64,000 nucleotides of DNA, taken from positions 1-64,000 of the forward strand of contig CAJUPU010000013.1 of the NCBI GenBank assembly GCA_910588495.1. The letters run 5' to 3'. The DNA comes from an uncultured Oscillospiraceae bacterium (lineage in GTDB: Bacteria > Bacillota > Clostridia > Oscillospirales > Oscillospiraceae). The notes beneath the pieces are model-generated. The model saw only the letters and a list, made by a program, of their open reading frames with translations. It was not told where the DNA came from and made no database searches. Positions 8,327 through 16,964 of the stretch are shown piece by piece. Each line of letters opens with the position of its first letter. The stretch's first letter is position 1. The position numbers were made by a program, and so were the translations under genes.

Positions 8327-9991
8327 GTGAAAACTGACATCGAGATCGCCCAGGGCGCGTCCATGCTGCCCATCAGCCAGGTGGCGGCCAAGGCCGGCAT
8401 CGGCGAGGACCTGCTGGAGCACTACGGCCGGGTGAAGGCCAAGATCGACACCGGCCCCCTGCGCAGCCGCCCCCGGAAGGGCCGGCTGATCCTGGTCACC
8501 GCCATCAACCCCACCCCCGCCGGAGAGGGAAAGACCACCACCAGCGTGGGACTGGCGGACGCGCTGAAGCGGCTGGACCAGAACGTGCTGCTGTGCCTGC
8601 GGGAGCCCTCCCTGGGCCCGGTGTTCGGGGTGAAGGGGGGCGCCGCCGGGGGCGGGTACGCCCAGGTGGTGCCCATGGAGGACATCAACCTCCACTTCAC
8701 TGGCGATTTCCATGCCATCGGCGCGGCCAACAACCTGCTGGCCGCCATGCTGGACAACCACATCCAGCAGGGGAACGAGCTGGGCATCGACACCAAAAAG
8801 ATCACCTGGCGGCGGTGCGTGGACATGAACGACCGCCAGCTGCGCGGCATCGTGGACGGCCTGGGGGGCCGGATGCAGGGGGTGCCCCGGGAGGACGGCT
8901 TCGATATCACGGTGGCCTCCGAGATCATGGCGGTGCTGTGCCTGGCCTCCGACCTGAAGGACCTCAAAGAGCGGCTGGCCCGGATCGTCGTGGGCTACAC
9001 CTACGACGACAGGCCCGTCACCGCCGCCGACCTGAAGGCCCAGGGGGCCATGGCGGCGCTTTTGAAGGACGCCATCAAGCCCAACCTGGTCCAGACCCTG
9101 GAGAACACCCCCGCCCTGGTCCACGGCGGACCCTTCGCCAACATCGCCCACGGCTGCAACTCCGTGTCCGCCACCGACACGGCTTTGAAGCTGGCGGACT
9201 ATGTAGTCACCGAGGCGGGCTTCGGCGCGGACCTGGGGGCTGAGAAGTTTTTGGACATCAAGTGCCGGGCGGCGGGGATGGCCCCCAGCGCTGTGGTGGT
9301 CGTGGCCACGGTGAAGGCGCTGAAGTACAACGGCGGCATGCCCAAGGCCGCTCTGGGGACGGAGGATCTGGCCGCTCTGGAGCGGGGCCTGCCCAATCTG
9401 CTCAAGCACGTGGAGAACATCACCCAGGTGTACGGCCTGCCCTGCGTGGTGGCCATCAACCGCTTCGTCAACGACACTGACGCCGAGCTGGCCCTGATCG
9501 CCGGTAAGTGTAAGGAGCTGGGGGTGAACGTGGCCCTGTCCGAGGTGTGGGGCAAGGGGGGCGAGGGCGGCATCGAGCTGGCCCGGGAGGTGCTGCGGCT
9601 GTGCGAGCAGCCCCACGACTTCCATTTCGCCTATGAGCTGGACCGCCCCCTGCGGGACAAGATCGAGACCATCGTGAAGCGGGTGTACGGCGGGGCGGGG
9701 GTGAGCTATTCCGCCGCCGCGGCCAAGGAGCTGGACCGGCTGGAGGGGATGGGCTTCGGCGGTCTGCCCGTGTGCATGGCCAAGACCCAGTATTCCCTGT
9801 CCGACGACCAGACCAAGCTGGGCCGCCCGGAGGGCTTCACCGTGTCCGTGTCCAAGGTGAAGGTGAGCGCGGGGGCGGGCTTCGTGGTGGTACAGACCGG
9901 GGACATCATGACCATGCCCGGCCTGCCCAAGGTGCCGGCGGCGGAGAAGATCGACGTGGACGAGAACGGCGTGATCAGCGGATTGTTTTGA
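8327..9991 (+). CDS. fhs: Formate--tetrahydrofolate ligase
   Basis: ATP-dependent formyl-THF synthetase (554 aa, normal length). It makes 10-formyl-THF from formate for purine and fMet synthesis and for the methyl branch of C1 metabolism in anaerobes. The ATP-binding loop TPAGEGKTTTSVGLADAL, the REPSLGPVFGVKGGAAGGGY segment and the FGADLGAEKF segment are all intact. The GTG start follows AAGGAGGA. The 3' end is duplicated 138 bp downstream (10130-10207), where the last 25 codons reappear with only synonymous changes. That suggests an insertion or recombination event at the end of this gene. The sequence between the copies is packed with hairpins. Confidence 0.97.
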   Translation: MKTDIEIAQGASMLPISQVAAKAGIGEDLLEHYGRVKAKIDTGPLRSRPRKGRLILVTAINPTPAGEGKTTTSVGLADALKRLDQNVLLCLREPSLGPVFGVKGGAAGGGYAQVVPMEDINLHFTGDFHAIGAANNLLAAMLDNHIQQGNELGIDTKKITWRRCVDMNDRQLRGIVDGLGGRMQGVPREDGFDITVASEIMAVLCLASDLKDLKERLARIVVGYTYDDRPVTAADLKAQGAMAALLKDAIKPNLVQTLENTPALVHGGPFANIAHGCNSVSATDTALKLADYVVTEAGFGADLGAEKFLDIKCRAAGMAPSAVVVVATVKALKYNGGMPKAALGTEDLAALERGLPNLLKHVENITQVYGLPCVVAINRFVNDTDAELALIAGKCKELGVNVALSEVWGKGGEGGIELAREVLRLCEQPHDFHFAYELDRPLRDKIETIVKRVYGGAGVSYSAAAAKELDRLEGMGFGGLPVCMAKTQYSLSDDQTKLGRPEGFTVSVSKVKVSAGAGFVVVQTGDIMTMPGLPKVPAAEKIDVDENGVISGLF

Positions 9992-10128
9992 ACCGGGCAT
10001 GGTCATGCCCGCCGCGAATGCGGCGTACAAGTGTTTTCGCCCAGCGAAAACCTTGAGATCGGCGGGATCCATTCCCGCCGATCTGAGATAGATCGAGGGG
10101 CCCCCGCGGGGCTTGCCCCGTGGGGAGC
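9992..10128. repeat. Hairpin-rich insert between two copies of the fhs 3' end
   Basis: These 137 bases contain five consecutive inverted repeats. They are GGGCATG/CATGCCC (9995-10010), GCCGC/GCGGC (about 10010-10023), GTTTTCGC/GCGAAAAC (about 10032-10050), an 11-bp stem GATCGGCGGGA/TCCCGCCGATC (about 10058-10084), and an 11-bp stem around CCCCGCGGGGC (about 10102-10125). No open frame is supported. It could be a mobile REP/MITE-like element or a structured RNA. Confidence 0.55.
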
Positions 10129-10129
10129 C

Positions 10130-10207
10130 ATGCCCGGTCTGCCCAAGGTGCCGGCGGCAGAGAAGATCGACGTGGACGAGAACGGCGTGATCTCCGGCCT
10201 GTTCTGA
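10130..10207 (+). pseudogene. Detached duplicate of the fhs 3' end
   Basis: The 78 bases from ATG to TGA encode the same last 25 residues as fhs (MPGLPKVPAAEKI...SGLF). They differ from the fhs copy at 7 positions, all synonymous (for example AGC/TCC for Ser, GGATTG/GGCCTG for Gly-Leu). A fragment decaying neutrally would be expected to show non-synonymous changes. The fragment therefore probably came recently from a different functional fhs allele. It has no Shine-Dalgarno and is not expected to be translated. Confidence 0.75.
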
Positions 10208-10252
10208 GGCGGAGATCTTGACGGCCCGCCCAGGCTTTGGGCAGAACGACGG

Positions 10253-10280
10253 TTGACATTTTCTCCCGAACAGGTATAAT
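10253..10280 (+). promoter_or_regulatory. Strong sigma-A promoter for the EIIC-like gene
   Basis: TTGACA (10253-10258) and TATAAT (10275-10280) are both perfect consensus hexamers, with a 16-bp spacer. They lie about 60 bp upstream of the EIIC-like gene. The -10 box directly abuts a long palindrome (10281-10314). Confidence 0.8.
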
Positions 10281-10320
10281 AGTCCGCACAGGTGTCTTGA
10301 CACCTGTGCGGACTATTTTT
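10281..10320 (+). promoter_or_regulatory. 15-bp perfect palindrome followed by a T tract at the transcription start
   Basis: The arms AGTCCGCACAGGTGT and ACACCTGTGCGGACT surround a CTTG loop and are followed by ATTTTT. It begins at the base after the -10 box, so transcription should start within the left arm. It could be the fhs terminator, an operator overlapping +1, or a promoter-proximal attenuator. The sequence does not decide between these. Confidence 0.6.
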
Positions 10321-10340
10321 GAAAGTTGAGGGTGAGGAAA

Positions 10341-11438
10341 ATGGAGAGACTCACAGCATTTTTGAAGCGCAAGGACATCACGATCTCCGCCAAGCGCTAC
10401 GGCATCGACGCCCTGGGGGCCATGGCCCAGGGCCTGTTCTGCTCCCTGCTCATCGGCACCATCATCAAGACCCTGGGGGAGCAGACCGGCCTGAGCTTCC
10501 TGGTAGACGTGGGCAATCACGCCTCCGCCATGAGCGGCGCGGCCATGGCGGTGGCCATCGGCTGGGCGCTGAAGGCGCCCCCCATGGTGCTGTTCTCCCT
10601 GGCCACGGTGGGCTATGCCGCCAACGCCCTGGGCAGCACCACCCTGGACGGCGGCAAGGGGGCGGGCGGGCCGCTGGCGGTGCTGTTCATCGCCATCATC
10701 GCCGCCGAGTGCGGCAAGGCCGTGTCCAAGGAGACAAAAGTGGACATTTTGGTCACCCCGCTGGTGACGATCCTTGCGGGGGTGGGGCTGTCCGCCCTGC
10801 TGGCCCCGGCCATCGGCACCGCCGCCACCGCCATCGGCAGCGTCACCCGGCTGGCCACCGACGAGCAGCCCCTGCTCATGGGCGTGCTGGTCAGCGTGGT
10901 CATCGGCATGGCCCTCACCCTGCCCATCTCCTCCGCCGCCATCTGCGCGGCCTTCAGCCTCACCGGGCTGGCCGGGGGCGCGGCGGTGGCGGGGTGCTGC
11001 GCCAACATGGTGGGCTTCGCCGTGCTGTCCTTCCGGGAGAACGGCTGGGGCGGTCTGGTGAGCCAGGGCATCGGCACCTCCATGCTCCAGATGGGCAACA
11101 TCGTCAAGAACCCCCGGATCTGGCTCCCGGCGATCCTCACCTCCGCCATCACCGGGCCCATCGCCACCTGCCTGTTCAAGCTGGAGATGAACGGCCCCCC
11201 GGTGTCGGCGGGCATGGGCACCTGCGGCCTGGTGGGCCAGATCGGCGTGTGGACGGGGTGGATCGCCCCCAGCGAGCAGGCCCTGGCCAACGGCGCCGCC
11301 GCCATCGCCCCGGGGGCCTTCCAGTGGACCGGGCTGATCCTCATCTCCTTCGTCCTCCCCGCGGCGCTGTGCTGGGCCTTCGGCCTGCTGTTCCGGCGGA
11401 TCGGCTGGATCGCCGAGGGCGATCTGAAGCTGGACTGA
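10341..11438 (+). CDS. PTS EIIC-like membrane protein (PF13303-type)
   Basis: A 365-aa polytopic protein with about 9-10 hydrophobic segments. It resembles the PTS_EIIC_2 group, in which an EIIC-like permease stands alone without IIA or IIB domains. Recognisable parts are ALGAMAQGLFCSLLIGTIIKTLG at the start (split as ALGAMAQGLF and CSLLIGTIIKTLG), LPISSAAICAAFSLTGLAGGAA in the middle, and NGPPVSAGMGTCGLVGQIG near the end. No phosphorylatable domain is visible here or next door. Transport substrate is unknown. The ATG at 10341 has TGAGGG 8 nt upstream; TTG (10326) and GTG (10332) are possible but poorer. It has its own consensus promoter. Its TGA stop is exactly the target-site duplication of the MITE that follows. 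Confidence 0.8.
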   Translation: MERLTAFLKRKDITISAKRYGIDALGAMAQGLFCSLLIGTIIKTLGEQTGLSFLVDVGNHASAMSGAAMAVAIGWALKAPPMVLFSLATVGYAANALGSTTLDGGKGAGGPLAVLFIAIIAAECGKAVSKETKVDILVTPLVTILAGVGLSALLAPAIGTAATAIGSVTRLATDEQPLLMGVLVSVVIGMALTLPISSAAICAAFSLTGLAGGAAVAGCCANMVGFAVLSFRENGWGGLVSQGIGTSMLQMGNIVKNPRIWLPAILTSAITGPIATCLFKLEMNGPPVSAGMGTCGLVGQIGVWTGWIAPSEQALANGAAAIAPGAFQWTGLILISFVLPAALCWAFGLLFRRIGWIAEGDLKLD

Positions 11439-11600
11439 GAACCTGTATCCACAGCCGAGACCGCCGGATGGCCGAGGGATCTTCCCATCAGGCAAGGCGA
11501 ATTTTCGCAGGAATAATTGTGTTTATTGCAAGAAAATTCAACGCAGCATGATGGGAAAAGACCCGGCGAGACGGTGGATCGAGGTTGTGAATACAGGTTC
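11439..11600. mobile_element. MITE-like element with terminal inverted repeats and TGA target duplication
   Basis: A 162-bp non-coding element begins GAACCTGTATCCACAGCC and ends with its near-exact inverse GGTTGTGAATACAGGTTC. Two mismatches occur in the outer 18 bp. The whole element is an imperfect palindrome, with internal matches TTCCCATCA and GAATTTTC on both arms. It is flanked by TGA on both sides (11436-11438 and 11601-11603). A 3-bp TNA duplication is known for the IS1031 group of the IS5 family. The left TGA is the stop codon of the preceding gene. No transposase is encoded. Confidence 0.75.
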
Positions 11601-11622
11601 TGAGCCTCCGTTTTGACATCCC

Positions 11623-11657
11623 AACGAGCTCCGTCCCCCTGGGCGGGGCTCGTTTTT
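11623..11657 (+). terminator. Terminator displaced by the MITE
   Basis: AACGAGC / GCTCGTT form the outer stem, with a GC-rich interior, followed by TTTTT. It presumably terminated the EIIC-like gene directly before the MITE inserted between the stop codon and this hairpin. Confidence 0.7.
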
Positions 11658-11722
11658 GATGGTTTCGACAAAGAAACCCCGTTCCGGGCCGGAAAAAAGG
11701 TGGAAAAAAGACTCAGATCAGC

Positions 11723-11751
11723 TTGACGGCCTCGCTGTTCTATGCTATAAT
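11723..11751 (+). promoter_or_regulatory. Sigma-A promoter of the str operon
   Basis: TTGACG (11723-11728) and TATAAT (11746-11751) with a 17-bp spacer lie 37 bp before the L7Ae-like gene. Confidence 0.75.
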
Positions 11752-11787
11752 TTCAAATTGCGTTGATACGCGAAAGGGGGCCGTCCG

Positions 11788-12093
11788 ATGCTGCGCGAAC
11801 TTGAGAACTCGCCCAAGGTCGTGGGCGTCAAGCAGGTCCGCCGGGCGCTGCTGAACGGCCGGGCAACGCGTGTCTACCTGGCCCGGGACGCCGACCCCCA
11901 GCTGGCCCAGCCCCTGGAGCAACAGGCCCGGGAGCGGGGCGTGGACATCGCCTGGGCCGAGTCTATGAAGGCCCTGGGCAGAGCCTGCGGCATCGCCGTG
12001 GGGGCTGCGTGCGGAGCCGTCGTGAGCAGCGCGGATGGAGCGGAGCCAGGACAAAAGTCCAAAGCCCGCAAAAGGCGTGCGGGACCGCCGTGA
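11788..12093 (+). CDS. L7Ae/L30e-family ribosomal protein (YbxF/RplGB-like), extended by repeat sequence
   Basis: This is a kink-turn RNA-binding protein of the L7Ae family, known from Firmicutes str operons immediately upstream of rpsL. Residues 1-80 match: KVVGVKQVRRALLNGRATRVYLARDAD, split here as KVVGVKQVRRALLNG and RATRVYLARDAD, then MKALGRACGIAVGAACGAV. Family members are usually about 82 aa and end near that point. This one runs to 101 aa with a Ser/Lys/Arg-rich tail encoded by a copy of the dispersed repeat (12011-12046). The tail is probably an acquired extension. The ATG at 11788 has AAAGGGGG 7 nt upstream. The usual upstream neighbours rpoB and rpoC are absent. The gene starts its own transcript. 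Confidence 0.85.
   Translation: MLRELENSPKVVGVKQVRRALLNGRATRVYLARDADPQLAQPLEQQARERGVDIAWAESMKALGRACGIAVGAACGAVVSSADGAEPGQKSKARKRRAGPP
12011..12062 (+). repeat. Dispersed GC-rich repeat, copy 1
   Basis: GCGGAGCCGTCGTGAGCAGC and the following GCGGATGGAGCGGAGC match copies near 31918-31995 (inverted), 53360, 53811 and, in part, 19081. This copy is read through in frame by the L7Ae-like gene. Confidence 0.65.
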
Positions 12094-12176
12094 ACATCCC
12101 CCCCAGTTTTTTCCGGTTTTAGCGAATGATCTTCGGATCGTCCGTTAAAATATATATCCATGAAAGGAGGAAAATC

Positions 12177-12599
12177 ATGCCTACTTTTAACCAACTGGTC
12201 CGCAAGGGCCGCGAGAAGAGCACCTACAAGTCCAACTCTCCCGCCATGCAGCACGGTCTGAACACCCTGAAGAACAAGGAGACCGACCTGCCCTCTCCCC
12301 AGAAGCGGGGCGTGTGCACCGCCGTTCGTACTTCCACCCCGAAGAAGCCGAACTCCGCGCTGCGTAAGATCGCCCGTGTGCGCCTGACCAACGGCTACGA
12401 GGTCACCGCCTATATCCCCGGCGTGGGCCACAACCTGCAGGAGCACTCCGTGGTCATGATCCGCGGCGGCCGTGTCAAGGACCTGCCCGGCGTTCGTTAC
12501 CACATCATCCGCGGCACGCTGGACACCCAGGGCGTCAACGGCCGGATGCAGGCCCGCTCCAAGTACGGCGCCAAGCGGCCCAAGGCCAAGAAGAAGTAA
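12177..12599 (+). CDS. rpsL: 30S ribosomal protein S12
   Basis: S12 (140 aa) of the small-subunit decoding centre. The signature STPKKPNSALRKIARVRL contains wild-type lysine at the classic streptomycin-resistance site. The second site, in the RGGRVKDLPGVRYHIIRG loop, also carries the sensitive-type Lys. The C-terminus ends in a basic KYGAKRPKAKKK tail. AAAGGAGG stands 7 nt before the ATG at 12177. Codons are strongly biased and less GC-rich than in the flanking genes (many CGT and GTT), as expected for a highly expressed gene. It is followed by an unusually long 289-bp gap before rpsG. Confidence 0.98.
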   Translation: MPTFNQLVRKGREKSTYKSNSPAMQHGLNTLKNKETDLPSPQKRGVCTAVRTSTPKKPNSALRKIARVRLTNGYEVTAYIPGVGHNLQEHSVVMIRGGRVKDLPGVRYHIIRGTLDTQGVNGRMQARSKYGAKRPKAKKK

Positions 12600-12888
12600 C
12601 GGCTTCTTCCGCACACAACGAGTTTTGCGCACACGCGCAAGGCCGAAAGCCTTGCCGAGCGTTTATTCCATATAATATGGGTAAGCCTCGGACAGGCACA
12701 TTACGCGAGGTTTTTTCGACCAAGTATCGCTGCGTCAGGCGAGGAGCGGGGGGCCTGAGCAAGGGGAGCATGCTTTGTGTATGTGACCCGCCGCGCGGGT
12801 CCCCGCGGCGAAGCATGGCGCAATGAGACGCCGGTCGAAGCTTCGAGTACCTGTGAATTCTAATTTTATATAGAAGGAGGGAAGCGAA
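12600..12888 (+). other. Long rpsL-rpsG intergenic region
   Basis: No gene is supported in these 289 bp. A TATAAT (12671-12676) lacks a properly spaced -35. CCTCG/CGAGG followed by TTTTTT (about 12689-12715) could be a weak terminator or attenuator. A CGCCGCG/CGCGGCG hairpin lies near 12790-12812. In many Firmicutes this gap is only tens of bases. A leader or attenuator controlling rpsG is possible but not demonstrated. Confidence 0.35.
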
Positions 12889-13359
12889 GTGCCCAGAAGA
12901 GGAAACGTACCCAAGCGGGAAGTTCTGCCCGACCCGCTGTATAATTCCGTCTTAGTCACTAAGCTCGTCAACAGCATCATGCTGGACGGCAAGAAGGGCG
13001 TAGCCCAGAAGGTCGTCTACGGTGCCTTTGACATCATCAAGGATAAGACCGGCAAGGAGCCCCTTGAGGTCTTCACCACCGCCATCGAGAACATCATGCC
13101 TTCCCTGGAGACCAAGTCCCGCCGCGTGGGCGGCTCCACCTACCAGGTCCCCATGGAGGTCCGGCCCGAGCGCCGTCAGACCCTGGGTCTGCGCTGGCTG
13201 ACCAGCTACTCCCGCAACCGCGGCGAGAAGACCATGAAGGAGCGGCTGGCGGGCGAGATCATGGACGCCGCCAACAACACCGGCTCCGCTGTGAAGAAGC
13301 GCGAGGACACCCACAAGATGGCCGAGGCCAACAAGGCGTTCGCCCACTACCGCTGGTAA
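12889..13359 (+). CDS. rpsG: 30S ribosomal protein S7
   Basis: S7 (156 aa, normal length) is the primary binder of the 16S 3' domain and lies near the E site. It is recognised from MPRRGNVPKREVLPDPLYNS at the start, VGGSTYQVPMEVRPERRQTL in the beta-hairpin region, and the ending EDTHKMAEANKAFAHYRW. It starts with GTG, 7 nt after AAGGAGGG. It is in the standard rpsL-rpsG-fusA-tuf order, followed by fusA after 23 bases. Confidence 0.98.
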   Translation: MPRRGNVPKREVLPDPLYNSVLVTKLVNSIMLDGKKGVAQKVVYGAFDIIKDKTGKEPLEVFTTAIENIMPSLETKSRRVGGSTYQVPMEVRPERRQTLGLRWLTSYSRNRGEKTMKERLAGEIMDAANNTGSAVKKREDTHKMAEANKAFAHYRW

Positions 13360-13382
13360 GGACGGAGGCAAACTGAACCAAT

Positions 13383-15491
13383 ATGGCAAGAAAAGTTACT
13401 CTGGATAATACCCGTAATATCGGCATCATGGCCCACATCGACGCCGGTAAGACGACGACCACCGAGCGCATCCTGTACTACACCGGCGTGAACTACAAGA
13501 TCGGTGAGACCCATGACGGCACCGCCACCATGGACTGGATGGCTCAGGAGCAGGAGCGTGGCATCACCATCACCTCCGCCGCCACCACCTGCTACTGGCA
13601 GGGCACCAAGAACCAGTTCCCCCAGACCCGGATCAACATCATCGACACTCCGGGCCATGTGGACTTCACCGTGGAGGTGGAGCGCTCCCTGCGGGTGCTG
13701 GACGGCTCTGTCACCGTCATGTGCGCCAAGGGCGGCGTAGAGCCCCAGTCCGAGACCGTCTGGCGCCAGGCGGACCACTACCGGGTCCCCCGGATGATCT
13801 ATGTCAACAAGATGGACATCATGGGCGCCGACTTCTACAACGTGCTCAACATGATCCACGACCGGCTCAAGGCCAACGCCGTGCCCATCCAGCTCCCCAT
13901 CGGCAAAGAGGAGACCTTCAAGGGGATCATCGACCTGGTGGAGATGAATGCGGACATCTACTACGACGACCTGGGCAAAGACATGCGGGTGGAGGAGATC
14001 CCCGCCGACATGGTGGAGCTGGCCCAGGAGTACCGCACCAAGCTGGTGGACGCCTGCGCCGACATCGATGAGGAGATCATGGAGCTGGCTCTGGAGGAGC
14101 AGCCCGTCCCCCAGGAGATGCTGCGCCGGGCCATCCGCAGGGGCACCATCGACAACCTGATGGTCCCCGTGGTGTGCGGCACGTCCTACAAGAACAAGGG
14201 CGTGCAGAAGCTGCTGGACGCCATCGTGGACTATATGCCCGCCCCCACCGACATCCCCCCGATCAAAGGCGTCAACCCCGACACCGAGGAGGAAGAGGAG
14301 CGGCCGTCCTCCGATGAGGAGCCCTTCTCCGCCCTGGCCTTCAAGATCGCCACCGATCCCTTCGTGGGCCGCCTGTCCTTCATCCGGGTCTACTCCGGCA
14401 CGCTGAACACCGGCACCCAGGTGCTCAACTCCACCAAGAAGCAGAAGGAGCGCATCGGCCGCATCCTCCAGATGCACGCCAACCACCGGGAGGACATCGA
14501 GACCGTGTACTCCGGCGACATCGCCGCCGTCATCGGCCTGAAGAACTCTACCACCGGCGACACCCTGTGCGACGAGAAGCACCCGGTGATCCTGGAGTCC
14601 ATGGAGTTCCCCGAGCCCGTGATCCGGGTGGCCATCGAGCCCAAGACCAAGGCCGGCCAGGAGAAGATGGGCGTCGCCCTGATGAAGCTGGCCGAGGAGG
14701 ACCCCACCTTCAAGACCTACACCGACGAGGAGACCGGCCAGACCATCATCGCCGGCATGGGCGAGCTCCATCTGGAGATCATCGTGGACCGGCTGCTCCG
14801 GGAGTACAAGGTGGAGGCCAATGTGGGCGCGCCCCAGGTTGCCTACAAGGAGACCATCAAGCAGTCCGTCAAGCAGGACACCAAGTACGCCCGCCAGTCC
14901 GGCGGCAAGGGCCAGTACGGCCACGTGGTCATCCAGGTGGAGCCCAACGAGCCCGGCAAGGGCTATGAGTTCCTCAATGAGATCACCGGAGGCGTGATCC
15001 CCAAGGAGTTCATCCCCGCGGTGGACGCGGGCATCCAGGGGGCCATGCAGGCCGGCGTCATGGCCGGCTATCCCGTGGTGGACGTGAAGGTCCATCTGAC
15101 CTTCGGCTCCTACCACGAGGTGGACTCCTCCGAGATGGCCTTCAAGATCGCCGGTTCCATGGCCTTCAAGGAGGCCTGCCGCAAGGCCGGGGCCTGCCTG
15201 CTGGAGCCCATCATGAAGGTGTCCGTCATCACCCCCGAGGACTACCTGGGCAACGTGATCGGCGACCTCACCAGCCGCCGGGGCCAGGTGCTGGGCCAGG
15301 AGGCCCGGCCCGGCGCCCAGCAGATCGACGCCCTGGTCCCCCTGTCCGAGATGTTCGGCTACGCCACCGACCTGCGCTCCCGCACCCAGGGGCGCGGCCA
15401 GTACACCATGGAGCCTCACAGCTATGTGGAGATCCCCAAGAACATCGCGGAGAAGATCATCGCCCAGCGCGGCCGGAAAGAGGACGCGTAA
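13383..15491 (+). CDS. fusA: Elongation factor G
   Basis: GTPase (702 aa) that drives ribosomal translocation and, with RRF, ribosome recycling. The G1 motif AHIDAGKTTTTERILYYTG, the G2 region RGITITSAAT, G3 DTPGHVDFT and G4 NKMD are intact. Domain IV carries SGGKGQYGHVVIQVEPNEPG, and the C-terminal domain V ends normally. The ATG at 13383 is fixed by homology. Its GGAGG lies an unusual 14 nt upstream, so initiation may depend on coupling with rpsG. A probable separate tuf promoter follows the stop codon. Confidence 0.98.
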   Translation: MARKVTLDNTRNIGIMAHIDAGKTTTTERILYYTGVNYKIGETHDGTATMDWMAQEQERGITITSAATTCYWQGTKNQFPQTRINIIDTPGHVDFTVEVERSLRVLDGSVTVMCAKGGVEPQSETVWRQADHYRVPRMIYVNKMDIMGADFYNVLNMIHDRLKANAVPIQLPIGKEETFKGIIDLVEMNADIYYDDLGKDMRVEEIPADMVELAQEYRTKLVDACADIDEEIMELALEEQPVPQEMLRRAIRRGTIDNLMVPVVCGTSYKNKGVQKLLDAIVDYMPAPTDIPPIKGVNPDTEEEEERPSSDEEPFSALAFKIATDPFVGRLSFIRVYSGTLNTGTQVLNSTKKQKERIGRILQMHANHREDIETVYSGDIAAVIGLKNSTTGDTLCDEKHPVILESMEFPEPVIRVAIEPKTKAGQEKMGVALMKLAEEDPTFKTYTDEETGQTIIAGMGELHLEIIVDRLLREYKVEANVGAPQVAYKETIKQSVKQDTKYARQSGGKGQYGHVVIQVEPNEPGKGYEFLNEITGGVIPKEFIPAVDAGIQGAMQAGVMAGYPVVDVKVHLTFGSYHEVDSSEMAFKIAGSMAFKEACRKAGACLLEPIMKVSVITPEDYLGNVIGDLTSRRGQVLGQEARPGAQQIDALVPLSEMFGYATDLRSRTQGRGQYTMEPHSYVEIPKNIAEKIIAQRGRKEDA

Positions 15492-15512
15492 GGCGGCTGA
15501 GGAAAATTATAG

Positions 15513-15541
15513 TTGCAATTTTTCCTGCGATAGGATAGAAT
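15513..15541 (+). promoter_or_regulatory. Sigma-A promoter for tuf
   Basis: TTGCAA (15513-15518) and TAGAAT (15536-15541) with a 17-bp spacer lie in the 110-bp fusA-tuf gap. They would allow tuf expression independent of the rest of the str operon. Confidence 0.65.
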
Positions 15542-15601
15542 AGGCCCATAAACCTGTTCACCACAACCTTAATTTGACAAGTACAAGGAGGAAAACTCAA
15601 A

Positions 15602-16804
<1,203 letters not shown>

Positions 16805-16824
16805 TTCCACTTCCCTCGTTTTTC

Positions 16825-16857
16825 AAAGGGCAGTCACCGTCTGGTGACTGCCCTTTT
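16825..16857 (+). terminator. tuf terminator
   Basis: AAAGGGCAGTCACC / GGTGACTGCCCTTT form a 14-bp perfect stem with a 4-nt loop, ending in a T-rich run. Confidence 0.9.
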
Positions 16858-16910
16858 GCGTGCGGCCGCCGCCATCGACGCGGCCGCGCGATCTGCCTCC
16901 GACTCAGATC

Positions 16911-16943
16911 AAAAACCAGCCGTCCGCAGACGGCTGGTTTTTT
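16911..16943. terminator. Second, bidirectional hairpin before azlD
   Basis: AAAAACCAGCCGTC / GACGGCTGGTTTTT with a CGCA loop has A and T runs on both sides. It can therefore terminate azlCD on the minus strand as well as read-through from tuf. Confidence 0.85.
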
Positions 16944-16964
16944 CGTATCTATCAGACGGACGCT

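Noticed and set aside
11439..11600. Possible riboswitch or rho-independent terminator after the EIIC-like gene
   Set aside because: Terminal inverted repeats and the TGA target duplication fit a MITE better. The real terminator is at 11623-11657.
16858..16910. GC-rich palindromes (GCGGCCGC repeats) between the two hairpins after tuf
   Set aside because: Short self-complementary sequence without promoter, frame or repeat partner. No function can be supported.
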